NCBI GenBank assembly: GCA_008933835.1
Contig: WBUG01000034.1
Coordinates: 1-34,401, forward strand
DNA length: 34,401 nt
Reading direction: 5' to 3'
Source of the DNA: Bacteroidota bacterium
GTDB lineage: Bacteria; Bacteroidota; Ignavibacteria; UBA10030; UBA8401
Shown here: in pieces, positions 16,851 through 24,956 of the stretch
How positions within the stretch are numbered: position 1 is the first letter of the stretch
Layout: each line of letters starts with the position of its first letter
Made by a program: the position numbers and the translations under genes
The notes under the pieces: model-generated
The model's database searches: none
Told to the model about the DNA's origin: nothing
What the model saw: only the letters and a program-made list of their open reading frames with translations

Positions 16851-17663
16851 ATGATCACCTCCATCACCACCGTCACGACCCTTGACCTTCCGCCGCTGGA
16901 ACCGTACCGCACGCTCAAGCGTCCGCTCGACCATCTGCGCCGGGGGATCTTCGTGGCGGAAGGAGAGAAAGTGGTCGTCCGGCTTCTGCAGAGCGGCGTG
17001 CGGACGTATTCGCTGCTGCTGACCGAACGCTGGTTCGAACGATACCGGGGCGAACTGGAGCGTCATACCGATCCGCTCGACATTTACATTGGTGAGCGGG
17101 ACCTCATCAATACCATCGTGGGGCACGATCTGCATCAGTCCATGATGGCGGTCGCTAAAGTACCAGCACCTTCTTCGATCGTCGAACTGACCGATATGCT
17201 TCGAGTGCGGAAGACGGCGACGTTCGCGCTGCTGGACGGCATCGTGAACGCGGAGAACATGGGGGTGATCCTGAGGAATTGTGCGGCTTTGGGGGTGGAG
17301 GCGGTGTTGGTGCTTCCCTCCTGTTGCGATCCGTTCCTGCGCCGGTCGGTGCGCAACTCGATGGGGAACGTCTTCTCCCTCCGTATCGCGCGTCCGGAAC
17401 GGCCGGCGGACATCGAACCGCTCAGGCAGGCGGGGATGAAATTCCTCGCCGCCGACCCGAAGGACGGGAGCAGAGACGTCCGCACAATCCCCCTTCCCTC
17501 TCTCCGCTGTTTGGTGCTCGGCGCGGAAGGGAACGGCATTTCTACCGGGGTGCTCGAACGATGTGACGGTTCCGTCATGGTGCCGATGGCCCCCGGCGTG
17601 GATTCGCTCAATGTGGCGAGCGCCAGCGCCGTCCTTCTGTACGAACTGGCACGGCGCCGCTGA
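16851..17663 (+). CDS. SpoU/TrmH-family RNA 2'-O-methyltransferase
   Basis: A 270-residue SPOUT methyltransferase that probably modifies ribose 2'-OH in rRNA or tRNA with S-adenosylmethionine. An N-terminal substrate-binding domain (about residues 15-105; HLRRGIFVAEGEKVVVRLL is typical of SpoU_sub_bind) precedes the knotted catalytic domain. That domain has motif 1 NAENMGVILRNCAALGVEAVLV (key Asn and Arg), motif 2 LGAEGNGIS and motif 3 VPMAPGVDSLNVASASAVLLYE. ATG 16851 is chosen because it follows the extended -10 promoter at a sensible distance; the frame is open far upstream through gltX, but that is antisense shadow. No Shine-Dalgarno is seen. The exact target nucleotide cannot be told from sequence. 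It converges on the epimerase gene with a 3-base gap. Confidence 0.9.
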   Translation: MITSITTVTTLDLPPLEPYRTLKRPLDHLRRGIFVAEGEKVVVRLLQSGVRTYSLLLTERWFERYRGELERHTDPLDIYIGERDLINTIVGHDLHQSMMAVAKVPAPSSIVELTDMLRVRKTATFALLDGIVNAENMGVILRNCAALGVEAVLVLPSCCDPFLRRSVRNSMGNVFSLRIARPERPADIEPLRQAGMKFLAADPKDGSRDVRTIPLPSLRCLVLGAEGNGISTGVLERCDGSVMVPMAPGVDSLNVASASAVLLYELARRR

Positions 17664-17666
17664 CGG

Positions 17667-18794
17667 TCAGCGTTTCTCGATGCCGATGCCGGGGCGGTTC
17701 GAGAGGACCAGTTTCCCCTCTTCCACCGTCGTCCCTTTGTAGAGATCGTTCTTGATGAGCAGCATCCCGTCCAGGTCCGCCCAGTCGCACATCGGCGAAA
17801 GATGCGAAGCGGCGGAGATGGCGCAGGAGGTTTCGGTCATGCAGCCGATGAGCACCTTCATGTTGTTGGCCTTGGCCATCATCAGCATCTTATGCGCTTC
17901 GCGCATGCCGGTGCACTTCATCAACTTGATGACGATCCCGCTGTACGCCCCCTTCACCTTCGGAATGTCGGAAAGGCGCTGACAGCTTTCGTCCGCCAGG
18001 ATGGGAAGCGGGCTCCGTTCGGTGAGCCAGGCGTGGTCGTCGAACCGCTCTTTCGCCATCGGCTGTTCGACGTACTGGACCCCCTTCTCCTTCAGCCAGT
18101 GGATCATATCCAGGGCGTAGAACTTGTCCTTCCATCCCTGGTTCGGGTCCGCGGTGAGCGGAACGTCCGTGACCGAGCGGATGGTCTCGATCATCTCCTT
18201 GTCGTTCCCCTTGCCGAGCTTCACCTTCAGGATCTTGAACCCTCCCGCCTCTTTCGTCTTCACCCGCACCACGTCCGCCGTATCGATGCCGATCGTGAAC
18301 GTCGTGGCGGGCGCTTTCGATGCGTCGAATCCCCAGATATTGTACCACGGCTGTCCGAGCAGTTTGCCGACAAGGTCGTGCAGCGCGATGTCCACCGCCG
18401 CTTTCGCCGCAGTGTTGTGGAACGCCAGCGCGTCGATATCGGACAGGATGGTCTCGAGATCGTACGGATTGTCATACTTCGACAGATCGACGCGCTTCAG
18501 GAACGCCATCGCACTTTCCTGCGATTCCCCGAGGTACGGCGGCATCGCCGCTTCGCCGTATCCGACGACGCCGTCGTATTCGATCTCCGTCAGCACGACG
18601 GGGGTCGTCGTCCGGCTCATGGCGGAGACGGTGAAGACATGTTTCAGTTCGAGCGTGTAGGGGCGGAACGAGAGCTTCATGCGTTTCTGTCCTTTCGGAG
18701 TCACACCGGCGGCGAACGCCGAAACGGGAGCGGCGATGGATGCGGCGCCGGCAAGGAAGGCGGAACGGACGAAATCGCGGCGGGTGGAGTTCAT
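17667..18794 (-). CDS. Tat-exported dipeptide epimerase (L-Ala-D/L-Glu epimerase type)
   Basis: This 375-residue enolase-superfamily protein belongs to the muconate lactonising subgroup. The N-terminus is a twin-arginine signal (MNSTRRDFVRSAFLAGAASIAAPVSAFA). The catalytic pieces are KVKLGK (Lys of KxK), ADPNQGW and VEQP and ADES (three metal ligands), and GIVIKLMKC (second catalytic Lys). Near the end, WADLDGMLLI contains the D-x-D motif that in L-Ala-D/L-Glu epimerases binds the dipeptide amino group. ATG 18794 gives the Tat signal, with AAAGG upstream; the longer frame to 18875 starts before the promoter. It probably epimerises murein-derived or other dipeptides outside the cytoplasm. The substrate is inferred from family motifs. 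The neighbours give no peptide-recycling genes. Confidence 0.87.
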   Translation of the reverse strand: MNSTRRDFVRSAFLAGAASIAAPVSAFAAGVTPKGQKRMKLSFRPYTLELKHVFTVSAMSRTTTPVVLTEIEYDGVVGYGEAAMPPYLGESQESAMAFLKRVDLSKYDNPYDLETILSDIDALAFHNTAAKAAVDIALHDLVGKLLGQPWYNIWGFDASKAPATTFTIGIDTADVVRVKTKEAGGFKILKVKLGKGNDKEMIETIRSVTDVPLTADPNQGWKDKFYALDMIHWLKEKGVQYVEQPMAKERFDDHAWLTERSPLPILADESCQRLSDIPKVKGAYSGIVIKLMKCTGMREAHKMLMMAKANNMKVLIGCMTETSCAISAASHLSPMCDWADLDGMLLIKNDLYKGTTVEEGKLVLSNRPGIGIEKR

Positions 18795-18828
18795 ATCATG
18801 CCTTTCGATGGGATGGAGGTGCCGTGTG

Positions 18829-18857
18829 AAGGTACCGTAAAATAGAGGCAATATCAA
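18829..18857 (-). promoter_or_regulatory. Dipeptide epimerase promoter
   Basis: The minus strand reads TTGATA, 17 bases, TACCTT. The start near 18822 leaves a leader of about 28 bases to ATG 18794. The same TTG-N20-TA geometry and the same TACCTT box occur before the thiolase operon. Confidence 0.55.
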
Positions 18858-18888
18858 ATTCGTTAACAATTCCATAACACGGCGATTC

Positions 18889-18917
18889 TTTCATCTCTCT
18901 GAACGGTTCCGTACTTT
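18889..18917 (+). promoter_or_regulatory. DUF47-pit promoter (tentative)
   Basis: The plus strand has TACTTT at 18912-18917 with TTT at the -35 position 20 bases earlier and no TTG. The start would be near 18924, about 42 bases before the ATG. No Pho-box-like direct repeat is obvious. Confidence 0.35.
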
Positions 18918-18965
18918 TACCGCGCAATCGCCTTCCATTCCCCACTCACAACCGACAATCGACCT

Positions 18966-19610
18966 ATGCGCTTCGACCGGATCATTCAATCGCTCATCCC
19001 GCACGACGAGAAGTTCTTCGTGCAGTTCGACAACCTCGCCCGCGTGATGGTGGAAGCGGCGGACACGCTCCGCACGCTGCCGAGCCTCTCCAAGACCGAA
19101 CGGCAGGCAGTGGTGGACCGCATCAAGGACCTGGAACACAAGGCGGACTCCATCACACACGAGGTGTTCACCGAACTGAACAAGACCTTCGTCACACCGC
19201 TGGACCGCGAAGACATCCACGTGCTCGCCTCCACCCTGGACGACGTCATCGACTACATCGACGGCAGCGCCAACCGGTTCCACCTCTACAAGATCAAGAA
19301 GAACTCCGCCAACATCCAGCGCCTCACGGACATCATCTACCAGGCCGCGGTGGAGATCCAGCGGGGCATCTCCATCCTCGGTCAGCCGCGGCGCGTCGAA
19401 GAGCTCGCCGGTATCCTCCAGCGCATCAATCAGTTCGAGAACGATGCGGACGACATCTTCAACGAGGCGATCGCCGAACTGTTCGACATCGAGGAGAACG
19501 CCATCGAGCTCATCAAGAACAAGGAAGTGCTGGTCTCGCTCGAGACCGCGACGGACAAATGCGAGGATGTGGCGAACGTGCTGGAGAGCATCATGATCAA
19601 GAACGCCTGA
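18966..19610 (+). CDS. DUF47 / PhoU-like phosphate transport accessory protein
   Basis: A 214-residue all-helical protein of the DUF47 (TIGR00153, Pit accessory) family. It starts LIPHDEKFFVQFDNLARVMVEAADTL and continues with IKDLEHKADSITHEVFTELNKTFVTPLDREDIHVLASTLDDVIDYID, the helical metal-binding core with conserved D/E-rich turns. The second repeat carries INQFENDADDIFNEAIAELF and TATDKCEDVANVLESIMIKNA. It is cytoplasmic and thought to gate or support the Pit permease. It lies 16 bp before pit in the same operon, the standard pairing. No ribosome binding site is clear before the ATG. Confidence 0.94.
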   Translation: MRFDRIIQSLIPHDEKFFVQFDNLARVMVEAADTLRTLPSLSKTERQAVVDRIKDLEHKADSITHEVFTELNKTFVTPLDREDIHVLASTLDDVIDYIDGSANRFHLYKIKKNSANIQRLTDIIYQAAVEIQRGISILGQPRRVEELAGILQRINQFENDADDIFNEAIAELFDIEENAIELIKNKEVLVSLETATDKCEDVANVLESIMIKNA

Positions 19611-19626
19611 CGGGAGGCGTCACAGC

Positions 19627-20616
19627 ATGGAACTCTACGTCATCTTCATCATCATCGTCGCTCTCGCGTTCGATTTTTTGAACGGGATGAACGACGCAGC
19701 CAACTCCATCGCCACCATCGTTTCGACCCGGGTCCTTTCCCCGAAGATGGCGGTGCTCTGGGCCGCATTCTTCAACTTCGTCGCCGCCTTCGGGTTCGGC
19801 GTCGCCGTCGCAACCACCATCGGAAAGGGGATCATCGACCCGAAGATCGTCACGCCGGATCTCATCTTCGGTTCGCTGGTCGGCGCCATCGTGTGGACGC
19901 ACCTCTGTACGCACTACGGATACCCCATCAGCGTCTCACACGCCCTCATCGGCGGACTGGCCGGTGCGGGATTGTATAAAGGGGGATTCGATGTCCTGAA
20001 CATGGGGGGCATTGAACGGGTCCTGCTCTTCATCTTCCTCTCCCCGACCATCGGCATGATCATGGCGTTCTTCCTGATGATCGCCGTCTATTGGATCTTC
20101 AAGGATTGGAACTCGCGCCAGGTGGACAAAGTCTTCCGCGTCGGCCAGCTCGTCTCCTCCGCGGCGTACAGCCTCGGACACGGTACGAACGATGCGCAGA
20201 AGACGATGGGCATCATCACCATCCTGCTCTACTCCACCGGTTACTTCCAGGGAGGCGAGATGTACGTTCCGTGGTGGGTCATCATCTCAGCGCACACCGC
20301 CATCGGACTCGGGACGCTGATGGGGGGATGGAAAGTGGTGGGCACGCTCGGCGTGAAACTGACGCATCTGAAACCGGTGCACGGATTCTGCGCGGAAGGG
20401 GCCGGATCGCTCGTGCTCCTCGGTACCGCGATGTTCGGCATTCCGGTCAGCACGACGCACACCATCGCCGGAGCCATCATGGGTGTCGGCGCCACACGCC
20501 GGCTCTCCGCCGTCCGCTGGGGCATCGTCGGGAAGATCGTGATGGCGTGGGTCTTCACCATTCCGACCTCCGCCGCCATCGGCGCCCTCTCCTACTGGCT
20601 CATCGATCTGTTCTAA
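19627..20616 (+). CDS. pit: Low-affinity inorganic phosphate transporter
   Basis: A 329-residue PiT-family membrane permease that symports phosphate (as metal phosphate or with protons). The two family repeats are both present: FLNGMNDAANSIATIVSTRVLSP in the first helix pair and LGHGTNDAQKTMGI in the second half. GIPVSTTHTIAGAIMGVGATRR near the C-terminus is a further hallmark. About ten hydrophobic helices can be counted. GGGAGG sits nine to ten bases before the ATG. It is co-transcribed with the DUF47 gene. Its stop overlaps that of the convergent phosphoesterase gene. Confidence 0.95.
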   Translation: MELYVIFIIIVALAFDFLNGMNDAANSIATIVSTRVLSPKMAVLWAAFFNFVAAFGFGVAVATTIGKGIIDPKIVTPDLIFGSLVGAIVWTHLCTHYGYPISVSHALIGGLAGAGLYKGGFDVLNMGGIERVLLFIFLSPTIGMIMAFFLMIAVYWIFKDWNSRQVDKVFRVGQLVSSAAYSLGHGTNDAQKTMGIITILLYSTGYFQGGEMYVPWWVIISAHTAIGLGTLMGGWKVVGTLGVKLTHLKPVHGFCAEGAGSLVLLGTAMFGIPVSTTHTIAGAIMGVGATRRLSAVRWGIVGKIVMAWVFTIPTSAAIGALSYWLIDLF

Positions 20617-22436
20617 GGTCCTGTCGCGAGCATCGTCACCGTGCCGTCCAGGTCGGTGACGATGACCCGCCCTCCTCCGAGCGGCACCGCCGTGTTCGTC
20701 ACGCCGACGCCGGTCCGGTGCCTCCACCGTACCGCGCCCGTCTCCGCATCCACCGCCAGCATCACTCCGTTCTTCGTCGGATAGTACAGCGTTCCGTCCC
20801 GCTCCTTGATCATCGCCGAATTGATGTCATACCCGAATCCCGCGTCGATGCCCCAGAACACGTCCGGCTCGGCTGCACGCGTACCGAGCGCATAGAGCGA
20901 ATCGTTCATCGTCCGCACGAACACCGTCCGGCCGTCTGCCGAACCGCCGATGGTCTCGCGGACGCGGAATCGGTTTGTGCGCCACACCGTCTCCCCGGAG
21001 ATGAGGTCGATGGCGGTCATGAACCGGTCCGGTGCGACGATGAAGACCCTTCCTTCCGCAATGACCGGTTCACATGCGGCCGGTGAGAGCAGCGTTCCCC
21101 TGCGTCCGGAGTTCCATTTCCACATCAGCTCTCCGTTCTGCGCATCAAGGCAGTACAGATGTTCATCCCATGCGCCGAACACGACACGGTCGTCCGTGAC
21201 CGCGGGGACGCATTCGACGAATCCGCCGACGCTCCGGTAGGACCACCGGACCGCCCCCGTCCGGATGTCCAGAGCACGGAACACTCCGTCACTTGCACCG
21301 ACGTATGCGACCCCCTTCCGGATGACCGGACATGCCACCACCGCGGCGCCGGTCTTCACTTTCCACCGCACTTTTCCGTTCTTCGCATCCAGTCCATAGA
21401 GACAGCTGTCCGTGGAACCGAACACCACGATCCCATCCGCCGCTGCCGGTGACGAATAGACCGGTCCGCCGGTCATCGTCTTCCACAACCGGCCTCCTGT
21501 CCCGGCATCGTAGGCATACATCGCTCCGGAAGCGTCGCCGACGAAGAGCGCGTTCCGAAACACCGCCGGTGTCGATGCGATGGTGAAACCGGTCGAGAGC
21601 TTCCACGCCGGCCGGACACGCGGGAACGAATCATTGACAGCGAACGAGGGACGCGGTGCCGCCGCAACAGGTGTGCGGGAAAGCGGATGCGTCAGCCAGA
21701 GAGTCTCCCGCTTCGACACCGGCGACCGTTCACGGTAGCGGATGGTGTCGCGCGTCATCTCGACGATGTTGTATCCCCCCTCCTCCTGCCGTGCCCGCAG
21801 GTTCGAGCGCCCCATGATGCCGGTGATCCCTTCGAACGATCTCACGCGGTTCGCATGTCCGTGGCCGTACAGCACCGCCTTCACATCGTGCGGCTTCAGA
21901 AGGTCGAGCACCTCGTACCAATTGTCGATCTCGTCATCGAGCGGATAATGGGTGAAGAAGATGACGGGCATCCCGGACGGGATGCCGGCGAGCACGGAGC
22001 GCAACCAGGCGACATCCTGCGGTGCGAAGTGTCCGTCCCCCATCTTGAGCACCGGCCCTTGATGCAGTCCGATGAACCGCACGCCGTCATGATCGAAATG
22101 GATCCGTTCGTACCCGAAGATACGGGCGAAGGAGGCGCCGCCGGAGCCGGACCACTTCATGTCGTGATTCCCCGGGATGATGTACCAGGGAACGGTGAGA
22201 CTGTCCAAGATCCTCTTCGCGATGCGCAGTTCGTCGTCGAACCCCGCTTCGGTGATGTCGCCGGTGAAGAGCGCGAAGGCGAGCCCCTGCTGCGCGTTGA
22301 TGTCCGCGACCGTCCGACGCAGGTCCTCCTCCGCCGTGACGTTGCCGATGTGCGTGTCCGTGACATGGGCGAACCGGATGGGACCGCTCCCGTACACCAG
22401 GAACGGGAGGAGCGAGAGCAGGGCGATAGTTCTCAT
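20613..22436 (-). CDS. Exported metallophosphoesterase fused to a PQQ-type beta-propeller
   Basis: A 607-residue exported protein. A signal peptide (MRTIALLSLLPFLVYGSG) is followed by a calcineurin-like phosphoesterase domain (about 20-250) with all metal motifs: VTDTHIG (Asp27, His29), FTGDI (Asp60), IPGNHD (Asn90, His91), FFTHYPL and YGHGHANR. From about 285 to the end come repeated blades of the PQQ/PQQ-like type: MYAYDAGTGGRLWKT, LYGLDAKNGKVRWKV, FRALDIRTGAVRWSY, LYCLDAQNGELMWKW, MTAIDLISGETVWRT and MLAVDAETGAVRWRH. This suggests six to seven blades. The blades may bind substrate or another protein; a quinone cofactor is not implied. The phosphatase substrate is unknown. It ends in a 4-base convergent overlap with pit. 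Proximity to phosphate transport is suggestive only. Confidence 0.87.
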   Translation of the reverse strand: MRTIALLSLLPFLVYGSGPIRFAHVTDTHIGNVTAEEDLRRTVADINAQQGLAFALFTGDITEAGFDDELRIAKRILDSLTVPWYIIPGNHDMKWSGSGGASFARIFGYERIHFDHDGVRFIGLHQGPVLKMGDGHFAPQDVAWLRSVLAGIPSGMPVIFFTHYPLDDEIDNWYEVLDLLKPHDVKAVLYGHGHANRVRSFEGITGIMGRSNLRARQEEGGYNIVEMTRDTIRYRERSPVSKRETLWLTHPLSRTPVAAAPRPSFAVNDSFPRVRPAWKLSTGFTIASTPAVFRNALFVGDASGAMYAYDAGTGGRLWKTMTGGPVYSSPAAADGIVVFGSTDSCLYGLDAKNGKVRWKVKTGAAVVACPVIRKGVAYVGASDGVFRALDIRTGAVRWSYRSVGGFVECVPAVTDDRVVFGAWDEHLYCLDAQNGELMWKWNSGRRGTLLSPAACEPVIAEGRVFIVAPDRFMTAIDLISGETVWRTNRFRVRETIGGSADGRTVFVRTMNDSLYALGTRAAEPDVFWGIDAGFGYDINSAMIKERDGTLYYPTKNGVMLAVDAETGAVRWRHRTGVGVTNTAVPLGGGRVIVTDLDGTVTMLATGP

Positions 22437-22508
22437 GGCGCTTTGCTTTTTGAGGGATGTTTACGGATACTGCGGTACAAAGTGTGAAAAAAAGAAGGGT
22501 CATTCAAC

Positions 22509-24956
22509 ATGAAATTCTTCCTTCCCGCCCTCCTGCTGGTCTCGTCCGCCTTCGCTCAGGAATGGATCCGGGTCAACCAGCTCGGGTACACGCCCTCCTC
22601 TCTGAAACCGGCGGTCTTCGTCAGCGCCTCGACCGGCCGCGTACCGCAGCTCTTCACCGTCCATGATGCCCTGACGGACCGCACCGTCTATGCTTCCTCC
22701 CGCATCACTTCCTTCGGACCGTACGGACCGTTCCACAGCACTGCCCGGTTCGATCTCTCCGGGTTCAAGGAACCGGGAACCTACTATATTAAGACCGACA
22801 CGGTCCGCTCGCCGGTCTTCCGCATCAGCGAAACGGTGTATGACGGAACGGCCGATTTCCTGCTCCGCTACATGCGCCAGCAGCGGAGCGGGTACAATCC
22901 GTACCTGGACGATTCCTGTCACACGCAGGACGGGTTCATCATCTATCACCCATCGCTCGACTCGACGCGCATCGACGTCTCGGGGGGCTGGCATGATGCA
23001 TCCGATTATCTTCAATATGTGACGACGAGCGCGACGGCGGTGTACCAGATGCTGACCGCATACGAACGCCGCCCGGCCTCCTTCGCAGACCGGCATCTCT
23101 CCAACGGCCGGCCCGGACGGAACGGCATACCGGACATTCTGGACGAAGCACGATGGGGACTCGAATGGCTGGTGAAGATGAACCCGGGACCGGACCTGAT
23201 GTTCAATCAGCTCGCGGATGACCGCGACCATCGCGGATTCCGTCTACCGACGGAGGACACGGTGTACTACGGTTTGGGCCGGTCCCGTCCGGTGTACACC
23301 GTCACCGGCAGGCCGCAGGGGATCTACCAGCACAAGAACCGTTCGACCGGCACCGCGTCGACCGCCGCGAAGTTCTCCTCCTCCTTCGCGCTCGGCGCGA
23401 GGCTGCTGAGCGGATACGATACGGCGTTCGCGTCCATCCTTCGACGGAAATCGGCCGATGCGTACCGGTTCGGCGAGCGTTCTCCCGGCGTCTGTCAGAC
23501 GGCTCCGTGCGGCGCACCGTATTTCTATGAGGAGGACAACTGGAGCGACGACATGCAGCTCGCCGCGGCGGAGCTCTTCCGGCAGACAGGCGACCCGCGG
23601 TATTCGTCCGAAGCCGTACGGTACGGACGAATGGAACCGGTCACTCCCTGGCTCGGAGCGGACACGGCACGGCATTATCAATGGTACCCGTTCGTGAACC
23701 TTGGCCATGTCCGAACGGCAAACATCGCCGGTGCCCGGAAGGAATTCATCGGCTATCTACGGCAAGGGATCGACAGCGTGTACCGGAAAGGGCGCGGCAA
23801 CGCGTTTTCATTTGGCATCCCGTTCATCTGGTGCTCGAACAATCTCGTCAGTTCCTTCCTGACCCAGGTGATGCTGTACCGTGAACTGAGCGGTGACCGG
23901 ACGTATGACATGATGGAAGCGTCGCTGCGGGACTGGCTCTTCGGCTGCAACATCTGGGGAACGAGCATGGTGTACGGTCTGCCCGCCTGGGGGGACACGC
24001 CGACCGATCCGCATTCCGCCTTCACGCACGTGTACGGGTATCCAATCGACGGTGGACTCATCGACGGCCCGGTCCGCTCCACCATCTTCGACCAGCACCG
24101 GCGGTACATCCGTCTCACGAAGCCGGACCCGTACGCCGCCCTGCAATCACCTCTGGCGGTCTATCATGACGACTGGGGCGATTACACGAACAATGAACCG
24201 ACGATGGACGGTACGGCTGGATTGACGATGGTACTCTCGGCACTGGAGAGCGGACGGAAGGCACCAGATCACCGGCTGAGTTCCCACGGCGGTATCGTCC
24301 GGTTCGATACGACAAAGCGGGAAGTGTATCTCGTCTTCACCGGACATGAGTACGCCGACGGCGGGGAGAGCATCCGGCGAACACTGAAGAAGCATTCCGT
24401 GAAAGCCTCCTTCTTCTTCACCGGCGATTTCTACCGGGAATCGCGATTCCGTCCTCTCATCGCGTCGCTCCGCAAGGAGGGTCACTACCTCGGTGCGCAT
24501 TCGGACCGACATTTGCTCTATGCGGATTGGGAACGGAGAGATTCACTGCTGGTGGACCGTGCGGCGTTCGAAGAGGACCTGCGTGGGAACTACCGCGCGA
24601 TGGAGGGGTTCGGGATTCGTCCCGGAGAAGCGCCGTATTTCCTTCCGCCGTACGAATGGTACAACCGGACCATCAGCGAGTGGACTGAAGGACTCGGGCT
24701 TCAGTTGGTGAACTTCACCGGAGGCACGACGTCGAACGCGGACTATACGACGCCGTCCATGAAGAACTACGTCCCGTCGGACACCATCGTCTCGCGCATC
24801 CTTTCATACGAGCGGCGTTCGACGAACGGACTCAACGGTTTCCTTCTTCTCTCCCATATCGGGACAGCGCCGGAACGGACGGATAAGCTGTACGACCGTC
24901 TCGGAGATATCATCCAGGAACTGAAGCGGCGGGGATATTCGTTCCGCAGATTATGA
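22509..24956 (+). CDS. Secreted GH9 glycosidase fused to a NodB-like polysaccharide deacetylase domain
   Basis: An 815-residue exported enzyme. It has a signal peptide (MKFFLPALLLVSSAFA), an N-terminal Ig-like domain (EWIRVNQLGYTPSSLKPAVF) and a family 9 catalytic barrel (about 110-580). In the barrel, GGWHDASDYLQY gives the nucleophile/base pair Asp163/Asp166 and YTNNEPTMDG gives the general acid Glu563. GNAFSFGIPFIWCSNN and WGTSMVYGLPAWGD match GH9 blocks. From about 600 to the end is a NodB-like domain (VKASFFFTGDFYRES, GHYLGAHSDRHLLY with HSxxH). Its first motif reads FTGHEYADGG in place of TFDDG, so metal binding may be altered. GH9 enzymes cleave beta-glucans such as cellulose; the second domain may act on acetylated or amino sugars or serve another role. 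AAGGG precedes the ATG. The gene overlaps HrpB by six bases at the 3' end. Confidence 0.88.
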   Translation: MKFFLPALLLVSSAFAQEWIRVNQLGYTPSSLKPAVFVSASTGRVPQLFTVHDALTDRTVYASSRITSFGPYGPFHSTARFDLSGFKEPGTYYIKTDTVRSPVFRISETVYDGTADFLLRYMRQQRSGYNPYLDDSCHTQDGFIIYHPSLDSTRIDVSGGWHDASDYLQYVTTSATAVYQMLTAYERRPASFADRHLSNGRPGRNGIPDILDEARWGLEWLVKMNPGPDLMFNQLADDRDHRGFRLPTEDTVYYGLGRSRPVYTVTGRPQGIYQHKNRSTGTASTAAKFSSSFALGARLLSGYDTAFASILRRKSADAYRFGERSPGVCQTAPCGAPYFYEEDNWSDDMQLAAAELFRQTGDPRYSSEAVRYGRMEPVTPWLGADTARHYQWYPFVNLGHVRTANIAGARKEFIGYLRQGIDSVYRKGRGNAFSFGIPFIWCSNNLVSSFLTQVMLYRELSGDRTYDMMEASLRDWLFGCNIWGTSMVYGLPAWGDTPTDPHSAFTHVYGYPIDGGLIDGPVRSTIFDQHRRYIRLTKPDPYAALQSPLAVYHDDWGDYTNNEPTMDGTAGLTMVLSALESGRKAPDHRLSSHGGIVRFDTTKREVYLVFTGHEYADGGESIRRTLKKHSVKASFFFTGDFYRESRFRPLIASLRKEGHYLGAHSDRHLLYADWERRDSLLVDRAAFEEDLRGNYRAMEGFGIRPGEAPYFLPPYEWYNRTISEWTEGLGLQLVNFTGGTTSNADYTTPSMKNYVPSDTIVSRILSYERRSTNGLNGFLLLSHIGTAPERTDKLYDRLGDIIQELKRRGYSFRRL

